Under the pieces are notes generated by a model. The model was not told the DNA's origin. It did not search any database and saw only the letters and a list, made by a program, of their open reading frames with translations. This document shows positions 1 through 7,125 of a stretch of 32,434 nucleotides of DNA, piece by piece. The stretch comes from Selenomonadaceae bacterium (GTDB taxonomy: Bacteria > Bacillota > Negativicutes > Selenomonadales > Selenomonadaceae): contig JAFUZV010000089.1 in NCBI GenBank assembly GCA_017476425.1, positions 1-32,434 on the forward strand. Direction: 5' to 3'. The first letter of the stretch is position 1, and every line of letters starts with the position of its first letter. Position numbers and translations under genes: made by a program.

Positions 1-247
1 CTAAAATTTCAGATTGATCGGGAGCATTTGGATCAAGTGATTCAGTGCATTTTTCTAAAACTTGACTAACGGCCCGTAAACCTAAAGAATAGTGAATAAT
101 AATATCGCCGGGCATTAATTTAGTTAAATTTGTCCAAAAAAATTTTTCTGTACCATCTTCGGCACATTTCGGAGCCCAGATATATTTTCCATTTCGTTCA
201 ATTTCATAATTTCTACCTTGAGACACAAGCCAAGTAGTACTACTCAT
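1..247 (-). CDS. EVE/PUA-like domain protein, N-terminal part only (runs off left edge)
   Basis: My own translation gives 82 codons with no stop from an ATG at 247 to the window edge. A good ribosome-binding site (AGAGGTG) lies about six bases upstream. The visible residues begin MSSTTWLVSQGRNYEIERNG, followed by YIWAPK, then FFWTNLTKLMPGDIIIHY. This W-x-V-x-QG / Y-I-W-A-P / W-x-N / GD-I-I-x-HY pattern resembles EVE/ASCH (PUA-superfamily) domains, which read modified bases and are often the N-terminal domain of McrB-like or HNH-type restriction proteins. Only that domain is in the window, so the effector is unknown. The gene lies downstream of pfkA on the same strand but behind a terminator, so it is probably transcribed separately. 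The reading frame is seen directly; the family is recognised from motif shape only. Confidence 0.6.
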   Translation of the reverse strand, partial: MSSTTWLVSQGRNYEIERNGKYIWAPKCAEDGTEKFFWTNLTKLMPGDIIIHYSLGLRAVSQVLEKCTESLDPNAPDQSEIL

Positions 248-264
248 AATTTTCACCTCTAAAT

Positions 265-350
265 TAATGGGTAATTGGTAATTGGTAATGGGCAATTAAT
301 AATTATAATTTCATTACCCATTACCCATTACCAATTAGTCATTACACATT
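265..350. repeat. Heptamer-repeat hairpin H1 (TAATGGG/TAATTGG type)
   Basis: The left arm is built of seven-base units (TAATGGG, TAATTGG, TAATTGG, TAATGGG). The right arm is built of their complements (CATTACC units, then CAATTAG). The arms can fold into a long imperfect hairpin over an AT-rich loop near 297-310. It lies between the EVE-like gene and the pfkA terminator. Confidence 0.75.
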
Positions 351-351
351 A

Positions 352-384
352 AAAATAAAGACTGCTACAATTTGCAACAGCCTC
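352..384 (-). terminator. Rho-independent terminator of pfkA
   Basis: Read on the minus strand, CTGTTGCAA and TTGTAGCAG pair, with two G-U wobbles, around a three-base loop. Flanking G/C pairs extend the stem, which is followed by TTTATTTTT. It begins about 36 bases past the pfkA stop. Confidence 0.65.
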
Positions 385-420
385 TGAAAAATCTATATTA
401 AACACAATACGCTATCTAAA

Positions 421-1383
421 TTAAGCAAGTACTTTAGCAAGACGCATAAACTCAGGATTAAGTTTCTTTTTGTTGTTTACTGCGTCGTGAAGGTTGATCG
501 AAACGACGTGACCGCGATCAAAACCAAAAACAATATCAGAAAGTCCGGAGATGATCGCCAGAGCAGCATTTTCACCAAGACGGCTGGCATTAACACGATC
601 GATAACAGTCGGTGAGCCGCCGCGTTGAATGTGACCAAGTTTTGAAACACGAGTATCAAGACCGGTTTTTTCAGCGACGATCTTTCCAATCTCATTGCCT
701 TTGCCTGCACCTTCAGCAACAACCATTAAAATATATCTCTTGCCTTTTGCATAGGATTCTTTCATATCTTCGCAAATTTCATCAAGATCATATTCTTCTT
801 CAGGAACAAGAATATATTCTGAACCGCCGGAAATACCTGCAACCATTGCAAGATAACCGGAGTTGCGACCCATAACCTCAAGGACAATTATACGACGATG
901 AGCCGATGCAGTATCACGAAGTTTATTAATTGCGTCAATGATCGTATTTGCCGCAGTGTCACTACCGATAGTGTATTCACTGCCCCAAACGTCATTATCA
1001 ATAGTTCCGGGTAAGCCAACGATCGGAATGCCGGTTTCTTTACTGAAAATCGATGCACCACGAAGTGATCCATCACCGCCGACAACAACAAGACCTTGAA
1101 TGCCGCGATCATTCAAATTTTTATAGCCGAGCATACGACCTTCAGGCGTTGCAAATCTCTTACAACGAGCAGTACCTAAAAATGTGCCGCCGCGTTGAAT
1201 AATGTCGCTGACATCTTTTGAAGTCATTTCAAACATATCTTCGTCAAGCATTCCGTGATAGCCGCCGCGAATACCCCAAACTTTAACACCTGCGTGAAGT
1301 GCCGTACGAGTTACCGCTCTGACTGCCGCATTCATTCCAGGACTATCGCCGCCGCTGGTCATTACTGCAATACTATTCAGCAT
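421..1383 (-). CDS. pfkA: ATP-dependent 6-phosphofructokinase
   Basis: This is a 320-residue protein, the usual size of bacterial PfkA, which phosphorylates fructose 6-phosphate to fructose 1,6-bisphosphate in the cytosol. Visible motifs are the N-terminal SGGDSPGMNAAVRA glycine-rich ATP site, GGDGSL near residue 103, the catalytic PGTIDND segment near 125, EVMGRNSGYLA for substrate and effector contacts near 168, and LGHIQRGGSP near 250. The aspartate-rich TIDND motif and the R-G-G-S-P loop are intact. The ATG at 1383 has a strong GAGGAGG site eight bases upstream. It appears monocistronic, with its own promoter (1469-1497) and a terminator (352-384). No pyruvate kinase gene follows, unlike many Bacillota. 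Confidence 0.96.
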   Translation of the reverse strand: MLNSIAVMTSGGDSPGMNAAVRAVTRTALHAGVKVWGIRGGYHGMLDEDMFEMTSKDVSDIIQRGGTFLGTARCKRFATPEGRMLGYKNLNDRGIQGLVVVGGDGSLRGASIFSKETGIPIVGLPGTIDNDVWGSEYTIGSDTAANTIIDAINKLRDTASAHRRIIVLEVMGRNSGYLAMVAGISGGSEYILVPEEEYDLDEICEDMKESYAKGKRYILMVVAEGAGKGNEIGKIVAEKTGLDTRVSKLGHIQRGGSPTVIDRVNASRLGENAALAIISGLSDIVFGFDRGHVVSINLHDAVNNKKKLNPEFMRLAKVLA

Positions 1384-1468
1384 ACAAAAATCCTCCTCTA
1401 TCGAAAAACATTTTTATAAAATAGTTTATTAATTTCTTCACGATCAAAAAAGTTTTTAATTCTTTCTG

Positions 1469-1497
1469 ATAATATCACAAAATTTTTGAGTTGTAAA
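1469..1497 (-). promoter_or_regulatory. Sigma-70-type promoter for pfkA
   Basis: On the minus strand, TTTACA (1492-1497) and TATTAT (1469-1474) are separated by 17 bases. This leaves an untranslated leader of roughly 75-80 bases before the pfkA ATG. Confidence 0.6.
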
Positions 1498-1556
1498 TTA
1501 ATTTGATCTGTAATGAAAAAATTTTTTTGCAAGAGCATTTATTGATAAAAAATTTG

Positions 1557-1584
1557 TTGACTTAGTTTATAAATGAGATATTAT
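1557..1584 (+). promoter_or_regulatory. Sigma-70-type promoter for ribH
   Basis: TTGACT (1557-1562) and TATTAT (1579-1584) are 16 bases apart, 35 bases before the ribH ATG. The resulting leader is too short to hold an FMN riboswitch. Confidence 0.6.
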
Positions 1585-1619
1585 ATTTGTGATCAAAAAT
1601 TTTTATTGAAGGTGAAAAA

Positions 1620-2078
1620 ATGATCTACGAAGGAAAACTTAGCGGACGCGATTTGAAATTTGCGATCGTCGTCTCACGTTTCAACGAATTTATCACAAGC
1701 AAACTTTTAAGCGGAGCACTTGACAGCCTTAAACGTCACGAAACAGCAGAAGAAAATATTGATGTCTTTTGGGTTCCCGGAGCGTTTGAAATTCCACTTA
1801 TTGCAAAAAAATTAGCGTCTTCAAAGAAATATGACGCTGTTATTTGTCTCGGTGCAGTGATCAGAGGATCAACAAGTCATTATGATTACGTTTGCAACGA
1901 AGTTTCAAAAGGCGTTGCACAAGTTAGTATGTCGACAGAAGTCCCGACGATCTTCGGCGTTGTTACTACTGAAAATATTGAGCAGGCGATCGAACGTTCC
2001 GGAACTAAAGCCGGCAATAAAGGTTCTGATGCTGCAATGTCTGCTATTGAAATGGCTAATCTGATGAAAAATTTTTAA
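1620..2078 (+). CDS. ribH: 6,7-dimethyl-8-ribityllumazine synthase
   Basis: This 152-residue protein is full length for lumazine synthase. The enzyme condenses 5-amino-6-ribitylamino-uracil with 3,4-dihydroxy-2-butanone 4-phosphate in the penultimate step of riboflavin synthesis, and normally forms pentamers or icosahedral shells. Family motifs are present in order: SRFNEFIT near residue 18, VPGAFEIPL near 51, [14 protein letters not shown] with the catalytic histidine near 88, and [15 protein letters not shown] near 125. The ATG has AAGGTG upstream. The gene stands alone, without ribD, ribE or ribBA, so the other riboflavin genes must lie elsewhere. It converges with speE, with six bases between the stop codons and no obvious terminator hairpin. 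Confidence 0.95.
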   Translation: MIYEGKLSGRDLKFAIVVSRFNEFITSKLLSGALDSLKRHETAEENIDVFWVPGAFEIPLIAKKLASSKKYDAVICLGAVIRGSTSHYDYVCNEVSKGVAQVSMSTEVPTIFGVVTTENIEQAIERSGTKAGNKGSDAAMSAIEMANLMKNF

Positions 2079-2084
2079 ACTGAT

Positions 2085-2936
2085 TTATTCAACTTCACGC
2101 AAGAGATTTTCAACATAATTAGGAAGAGCAAAAGCTCCGCGATGAAGATGAACATTATAATATTTCGTCCTAATTCCGAGCGATTTCCATTGATTGAAGT
2201 CGACACCGTGAATAGGATGAAATTTTTTTGACGCAAAACCAAAAAGCCAATGCCCAGAAGGATAAGTTGGAATGTGCAACTGATAACAACGGCTGATCGG
2301 AAATGATGAAACAATTCTTTTATGAGCACGCTGCATAGCGATCGAATCTTTACGATAAAATGGATTTTCGTGTTGATTGACCATAATTCCATCTTCGTGA
2401 AGAGCGTTAAAACAATTTCCATAAAATTCTTTAGTGAAAAGTCCTTCGCCGGGACCAAAAGGATCAGTTGAATCAACAATGATCAGATCATAAGCGTCAG
2501 CACAATGACGAATGAATTTCAAGCCGTCTTCAATATAAATTTTGACTTTTGGATTATCAAGACAAGCAGAAGTCTGAGGAATAAATTTTTTGCAAGCGTT
2601 AATAACAACTTCGTCAATCTCAACAAGATCGATCGTTTCGATCGTTTCATATTTCAAAAGTTCACGAGCCGTTCCACCGTCACCGCCGCCGATCAGCAAA
2701 ACTTTTTTGATATTAGGATTAACGCACATTGGAACGTGAGAGATCATTTCATGATAAATAAATTCGTCTTTTTCAGTCAACATCATACAGCCATCTAAAA
2801 TTAAAAATCTGCCGAACTCTTGCGACTCAAAAATATCGACGCGTTGAAATTCACTTTGTTCACTAAAAAGCTGTTTATCAACTTTGATTGAAAATTTAAC
2901 GCTTGGCGTGTGCATTTCTGAAAACCATAATTCCAT
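2085..2936 (-). CDS. speE: Polyamine aminopropyltransferase (spermidine synthase)
   Basis: This 283-residue protein is typical of bacterial SpeE, which transfers an aminopropyl group from decarboxylated S-adenosylmethionine to putrescine. The N-terminal MELWFSE and FQRVDIFES form the small beta domain. The Rossmann part shows LLIGGGDGGTARELLKY near residue 82, the acidic LVEIDE near 105, and VDSTDPFGPGEGLF near 155, which holds the catalytic aspartate. Q and Y residues of the substrate loop (EFIYHEMISH) are present. The ATG at 2936 has AGAAGGTG upstream. No speA, speD or speB neighbour is in the window. Confidence 0.94.
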   Translation of the reverse strand: MELWFSEMHTPSVKFSIKVDKQLFSEQSEFQRVDIFESQEFGRFLILDGCMMLTEKDEFIYHEMISHVPMCVNPNIKKVLLIGGGDGGTARELLKYETIETIDLVEIDEVVINACKKFIPQTSACLDNPKVKIYIEDGLKFIRHCADAYDLIIVDSTDPFGPGEGLFTKEFYGNCFNALHEDGIMVNQHENPFYRKDSIAMQRAHKRIVSSFPISRCYQLHIPTYPSGHWLFGFASKKFHPIHGVDFNQWKSLGIRTKYYNVHLHRGAFALPNYVENLLREVE

Positions 2937-2972
2937 TCAAAACACCTTCTAAAAATTTTTTGAGTTTGAATT

Positions 2973-3001
2973 ATTATAATGTCTTTGAATGAAATTAGCA
3001 A
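2973..3001 (-). promoter_or_regulatory. Sigma-70-type promoter for speE
   Basis: On the minus strand, TTGCTA (2996-3001) and a perfect TATAAT (2973-2978) are 17 bases apart. They lie just upstream of the speE ribosome-binding site and are divergent from the recombinase promoter. Confidence 0.55.
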
Positions 3002-3033
3002 AAAAATAATTTTGATAACTTGCAATGATCCTA

Positions 3034-3061
3034 TTGACAAAAATTTTTAATTTAGTATGAT
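3034..3061 (+). promoter_or_regulatory. Near-consensus promoter for the recombinase gene
   Basis: A perfect TTGACA (3034-3039) is followed by TATGAT (3056-3061) with a 16-base spacer. This is one of the strongest promoters by eye in the window. It lies 43 bases before the recombinase ATG. Confidence 0.7.
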
Positions 3062-3104
3062 AAATATGATATGAAAGCTAAAAAATTTTTTTAGAGGTAA
3101 AATT

Positions 3105-4160
3105 ATGGCGGCTTATCGTGATGAGAAGCATAAGACTTGGTTTGTTGTATTCAGATATAAAGATTGGCAAGGCAAAAGTAGATTTACAACTAAACGCGGT
3201 TTTAAAACGAAGAAGGACGCTTTAAATTATGAACACGATTTTAAAGAAACTTCTGCTGATAATGTTGAGGTAACGATCGCAAAACTTGTTGAAAGTTATC
3301 TTGAAGATAGAAAAATTCATACAAAGTTAAGCACTTACAAAGGAATAACTTCTGTAATGAATGTCCATATTTTGCCTTATTTAAAAAATTTGAGGATACA
3401 AGATTTAACTACAACAATTATGAGACGGTGGCAGAATGAAATTTTGAAGTTGAATTTAAAGCCGAGTATGACACGCAAAATTCACGCTCAATGTTCAGCA
3501 CTTTTAAATTATGCAGTCAAATATTATGGCTTAAAACAAAATCCTTTGAAATTAACAAATGCTATCGGCAGTCTTGACAGTAAAGTTGATTTTTGGACAG
3601 CCGAAGAATTTAAAAAATTTATTAGCGTCGTTGATAAACCGAAATATAATTTGTGTTTTCAGCTACTATTTATAAGCGGAATGAGAATTGGTGAATTGCT
3701 GGCTCTTGATGTTAATGACTTCGATTTTGAAAATAATATTATAAATATAACTAAGAGTATGGCACATAATAATCGAAAAATCACAACTCCGAAGAATATA
3801 CAAAGCATAAGAAAAATTGATATGCCGTCGGAAATTATGAAGTTGACTAATGAATATATAAAAAGCCTTGATGAAATTTCAAGTCCGCTATTCAATTTCA
3901 CAGAATCAGCGTTAATAAATGCGTTAAGAAAATATACTTTAATAGCTGGCGTAAAAAAAATTCGTATTCACGATTTAAGACATTCACACGCAACATTTTT
4001 AATACATAAAGGTGTACCGATAACGGTGATCAGTCAAAACTTAGGACATAAGTCGCCGGACGTAACATTGAAAATTTATTCACACGTTTATAAGGATATG
4101 AGCGAAAAAACCGCAAAATTTTTCTCAGAATTTGTTTGTCAAATGTTTTTCAAGGATTAA
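3105..4160 (+). CDS. Tyrosine recombinase / phage-type integrase
   Basis: This 351-residue protein has the three-part layout of phage and ICE integrases. An N-terminal arm-binding beta region (about 1-50, WFVVFRYKDWQGK and KRGFKTKKDA) is followed by a helical core-binding domain (about 60-155) and a catalytic domain. Catalytic residues are visible: Arg in SGMRIGELLALD, His and Arg in IHDLRHSHATF, the second His in LGHKSPDVT, and the nucleophilic Tyr in KIYSHVYK. All appear intact, so the enzyme may be active. It has its own strong promoter and an AGAGG site. It is followed 20 bases later by an unknown gene on the same strand. No excisionase, replication or phage structural gene is nearby, and I saw no tRNA attachment site. 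Confidence 0.9.
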   Translation: MAAYRDEKHKTWFVVFRYKDWQGKSRFTTKRGFKTKKDALNYEHDFKETSADNVEVTIAKLVESYLEDRKIHTKLSTYKGITSVMNVHILPYLKNLRIQDLTTTIMRRWQNEILKLNLKPSMTRKIHAQCSALLNYAVKYYGLKQNPLKLTNAIGSLDSKVDFWTAEEFKKFISVVDKPKYNLCFQLLFISGMRIGELLALDVNDFDFENNIINITKSMAHNNRKITTPKNIQSIRKIDMPSEIMKLTNEYIKSLDEISSPLFNFTESALINALRKYTLIAGVKKIRIHDLRHSHATFLIHKGVPITVISQNLGHKSPDVTLKIYSHVYKDMSEKTAKFFSEFVCQMFFKD

Positions 4161-4180
4161 ACTCAAGGAAGGTGAAGAAA

Positions 4181-5260
4181 ATGGATTTTTCAACGATTGG
4201 CACGGTTTCGTCATACGTACAACAAAAAAATTTAAAGTTCGCAGCAAACTTTAAAAAGCAGACCGGACAAAGCATTGTAAATTCTTCCGGCAACTTGCAA
4301 TTAGAATTGAAAAGAGCAAATAATAAATCGCTTGCTGAAAAAATGATTCAAGCTAATCAGACTGAAGACAGCGAATACGTTAAGCAAAGAGTTTCATCAA
4401 TCAGAAGAAAATTATTGAACGGCAAAAAAATTTCAAATGAAGAACTCGGCTATCTTAAAAAGAATGATCCTGATCTTTACAAGAAAGCAAAAAAGGCTGA
4501 AGAATCTCGTGAAGAATTGAAAGCGGCACTTCGTAAGGCTAAGACTAAACAAGAGGCACGCCAAGCAGTAACAAGAGCACTCGTTAAAGCCTCGTCTGAA
4601 GCATTAGCGGAACTTTCAGCGGCAAAAAGTGCAGCCGGTATATCTGGCGGCGGCAATATTAATGGTAATGCTGCCGGTTATGAAGCATCTCAAGAGATCG
4701 GCGGTCCGAACGCTGAAGCTATTCAAGCCTTTGAAAATGGTGATGACGCAGCATTAGCAAGGATCAATGAACAGATCACAGCAAAGGCAACTGAAAATAA
4801 TTTTGATTCTTCTGTTGATATTGAAGCCTCAAAACTCAAAGATATTAATTCAGAGATCGCCGCGACGAATGAAATCAACGCTGAAAACGCTATTGAAACT
4901 GCGGCGGCTGAAACTAACGAAATGATCAACAAGCCTAACGATCAAAAATCTGATCAAACAAATTTTTCACAGCCTTCAAGTCCACTTTCAAATGGCAATT
5001 CTAAAAATGATCCCGTAAGTGGAATTATGGAAAAATTTATTATGGTTGTTCGTGCTATTGAAGATGAATGGATAACTTTTGCGAAGTCTGACGAGTTCAA
5101 AGAATTAGCTGAAGATTTATTTGAAGAGGCTGAAATTGATCAAGATGGCAAGCACAAGCGTAAAAATAAAATTTCTATTGATATTCCTAATCAGCAGGTT
5201 ATGGACGTTATAACGGCTTATAGAAATTCAATGATGTTTGATAAATCGTCCGTTAATTAA
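4181..5260 (+). CDS. Unknown alanine-rich helical protein next to the integrase
   Basis: I do not recognise this 359-residue protein. The start chosen is the ATG at 4181, with AAGGAAGGTG upstream; an open frame extends earlier into the recombinase 3' end but lacks such a site. Residues about 55-145 are charged and probably coiled-coil (LLNGKKISNEELGYLKK, then alternating K/E/A). Residues about 150-170 are a Gly/Ala/Asn linker, and about 170-290 are Ala/Asn/Glu-rich and low in complexity. A compact acidic C-terminal helix follows (EDEWITFAKSDEF ... LAEDLFEEAE). There is no signal peptide or membrane segment. It probably shares the recombinase transcript and ends at a clear terminator. It may be cargo of the element or a structural or DNA-associated protein; function is unknown. 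Confidence 0.8.
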   Translation: MDFSTIGTVSSYVQQKNLKFAANFKKQTGQSIVNSSGNLQLELKRANNKSLAEKMIQANQTEDSEYVKQRVSSIRRKLLNGKKISNEELGYLKKNDPDLYKKAKKAEESREELKAALRKAKTKQEARQAVTRALVKASSEALAELSAAKSAAGISGGGNINGNAAGYEASQEIGGPNAEAIQAFENGDDAALARINEQITAKATENNFDSSVDIEASKLKDINSEIAATNEINAENAIETAAAETNEMINKPNDQKSDQTNFSQPSSPLSNGNSKNDPVSGIMEKFIMVVRAIEDEWITFAKSDEFKELAEDLFEEAEIDQDGKHKRKNKISIDIPNQQVMDVITAYRNSMMFDKSSVN

Positions 5261-5278
5261 ATTTAAATCTAAACAAAA

Positions 5279-5317
5279 ATATCTTCCATTGCAAAATGCT
5301 TTGGAAGATTTTTTTAT
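5279..5317 (+). terminator. Rho-independent terminator of the recombinase unit
   Basis: ATCTTCC (5281-5287) pairs with GGAAGAT (5303-5309), followed directly by a run of seven T. An inner GC pairing shortens the loop. It starts about 20 bases after the unknown gene's stop. Confidence 0.8.
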
Positions 5318-5462
5318 TGTCGTTAATTTTTAAAATGAAATTAATATTGATCTTTGAATTAAACGCAATTATAATTAAAAATATAATTGAAAAGTTTTTT
5401 TGAAGATAGTTATAAAAAGTCAAGTTAAATTGTAAGGTTTATTATCATGCAGAGTAACGGAT

Positions 5463-7046
5463 TTATGACAATTTCAAATACAAATTATTTAATCCAAGCG
5501 TGTAAGTGCATTTGCAATTCGTGAAGCCGAAATGTTTTATGAGCGCCTTAGCTTGATCATTTTCACTATAATCAAACAACTTGCCTGTACTTCTGATCGT
5601 TAAAGCGTTGTTTGAAAGATGAATCGACATAAAATCATTCTTGCCGGTGTCGCTGAATTGTCTCACGATTTTTATCCATTCACTAATGAAGTCAATAAGT
5701 TTTTGATCGTTGATCTTATTTCGATCGTCTTCAGTCAAACCGGCTTGACGATCGACAACGAAAAAGATCGATTCTTCAACGGGCTTTTTGATCATTAACC
5801 AACTAATAAGTATTAAAATCAAGACGATCGATTCAGCAAAGAGGAATGAATAAAACATAGCTGACGGCTCGGCGAGTGCAATGAATACAAGAATCAGCAC
5901 AAGCGATCGCAGGACTTCAAAGACGTTTGACAATATTTTATGATTGATAACGGAATACCAGATTATGAATGTTGAGTTGATCGCTGCAAAGATAACTGAA
6001 AGTGAATATGCTTTGAATGATTCAACGGCGAATTGATCAGAAGGATCAACAAAATAACCTAGACTTACGCCGAAGTATATAACGATCGCTGGAAGTGCCG
6101 CCATTATAATTGCCTGCTTGAGTGAATGTTTAAACAGCAATGAAATTGACGGAGCATTTCGATCAGCAAATTCCATTGTTAAGATCGGCAAGATCGGCTG
6201 CCAAGTAACTTGAGAGTGCAAACGGCAAATTCTAACAGCGATTTGAATTGTAGCGAAAGCAGCTACACCACTAACACCGATCGTTTTAAGAATCAAAATA
6301 TTGAAGAAGAAGACTATAAACAGACTGTAAAATTTGCCGAGTGACGCTGAACTTCCTGCGATGATGATCTCAATGATCGACTTCACAGGATTTTTTATTT
6401 CACCGAACAAATTCTTCTTGAAAGTTTTCGAGAACCATAAGCCGCTCATTAATATCACGAATAATAATGCGCCGATCATTCCGAACGCAAGTGAGACGAT
6501 TCCGAGATTAAATATTTTTATGCAGGCGATCGCAATTAAAGCATCAACAATCATAATGAAGATATAAATTTTTCTGATCATTGCCTGCAAGCCGATCATT
6601 TTAACGAACTGCCAGCAATAAGACGCAATTACTAAAATCATTCCGCAGATCGCCATCATTATTCCGTAGTCATTTGCCATTTGTCGAAGTGCGATCGGTA
6701 TCTCTAAAAATTCAATCAATGAATCAAATGATGAGATCACGGCGATCGAAATGATCACGCCGCTGATCACTGACAAGATCAAAGCGATTGATGAAAATGA
6801 TCTTGCAAGCTCCGTTTCATTATTGCTGACTGCCTCAATACTTTTTGCAAATGCGCCATAATTGATCCAAAAGCCGATCGTTTCAAATAGAAAGAACACC
6901 GGCATTAAAAATGAAACGACTGCAAGACCTTCTTCACCAAAAAAATATCCTGCTAAAGCTGTATTGCTGACGATCAGCGGAATTTTATCCGGCGGAATCA
7001 TATAACCTTTGTAAAGATTCTTTATATATTTTTGTTCATTCGTCAT
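5463..7046 (-). CDS. MATE-like transporter with a shortened RsbW-like C-terminal tail
   Basis: This 527-residue protein starts at the ATG at 7046, which has GGAGAAA upstream. An in-frame upstream extension to 7103 is only translated heptamer repeat. Residues 1 to about 430 form about 12 hydrophobic segments in the MATE/MOP flippase pattern, including IPLIVSNTALAGYFFGEEGLA. The soluble tail (about 431-527) has no transporter counterpart. Its end (IRSTGKLFDY, then TYTLGLNNLYLKL) matches the end of the RsbW-like domain of the MATE fusion at 30953 (IRSGGKLFNP, then STFGINNLTIVL). The helical N-box half of that domain is missing here, so ATP binding is unlikely. It is the last gene of the long minus-strand run. 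Its substrate is unknown. GATC is extremely dense in this gene. Confidence 0.8.
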   Translation of the reverse strand: MTNEQKYIKNLYKGYMIPPDKIPLIVSNTALAGYFFGEEGLAVVSFLMPVFFLFETIGFWINYGAFAKSIEAVSNNETELARSFSSIALILSVISGVIISIAVISSFDSLIEFLEIPIALRQMANDYGIMMAICGMILVIASYCWQFVKMIGLQAMIRKIYIFIMIVDALIAIACIKIFNLGIVSLAFGMIGALLFVILMSGLWFSKTFKKNLFGEIKNPVKSIIEIIIAGSSASLGKFYSLFIVFFFNILILKTIGVSGVAAFATIQIAVRICRLHSQVTWQPILPILTMEFADRNAPSISLLFKHSLKQAIIMAALPAIVIYFGVSLGYFVDPSDQFAVESFKAYSLSVIFAAINSTFIIWYSVINHKILSNVFEVLRSLVLILVFIALAEPSAMFYSFLFAESIVLILILISWLMIKKPVEESIFFVVDRQAGLTEDDRNKINDQKLIDFISEWIKIVRQFSDTGKNDFMSIHLSNNALTIRSTGKLFDYSENDQAKALIKHFGFTNCKCTYTLGLNNLYLKLS

Positions 7047-7070
7047 AAATTTTCTCCTTTGCAAAAAAAA

Positions 7071-7125
7071 AGAATGCAGAATTAGATAACGATCATTCTT
7101 CATTCTGCATTCTGCATTCTGAATT
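7071..7125. repeat. Heptamer-repeat hairpin H2 (ATTCTGC type)
   Basis: The left arm GAATGCA GAATTAG faces the right arm CATTCTT CATTCTG CATTCTG CATTCTG AATT. It fills the gap between the DUF1566-like gene stop and the MATE-like gene's ribosome-binding site. Confidence 0.8.

Noticed and set aside
1585..1619. FMN riboswitch upstream of ribH
   Set aside because: Only about 30 bases separate the likely transcription start and the ATG, too short for the aptamer, and no conserved core is seen.
2937..3104. tRNA attachment site for the integrase
   Set aside because: No tRNA-like sequence or flanking direct repeat was found by eye; the gap holds only the two divergent promoters.
7047..7103. N-terminal extension of the MATE-like protein
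   Set aside because: The extra 19 codons are translated heptamer repeat; a good ribosome-binding site precedes the ATG at 7046.
7071..7125. Tandem repeats as a possible CRISPR array
   Set aside because: Units are seven bases with no unique spacers and fold into hairpins; there is no cas gene in the window.
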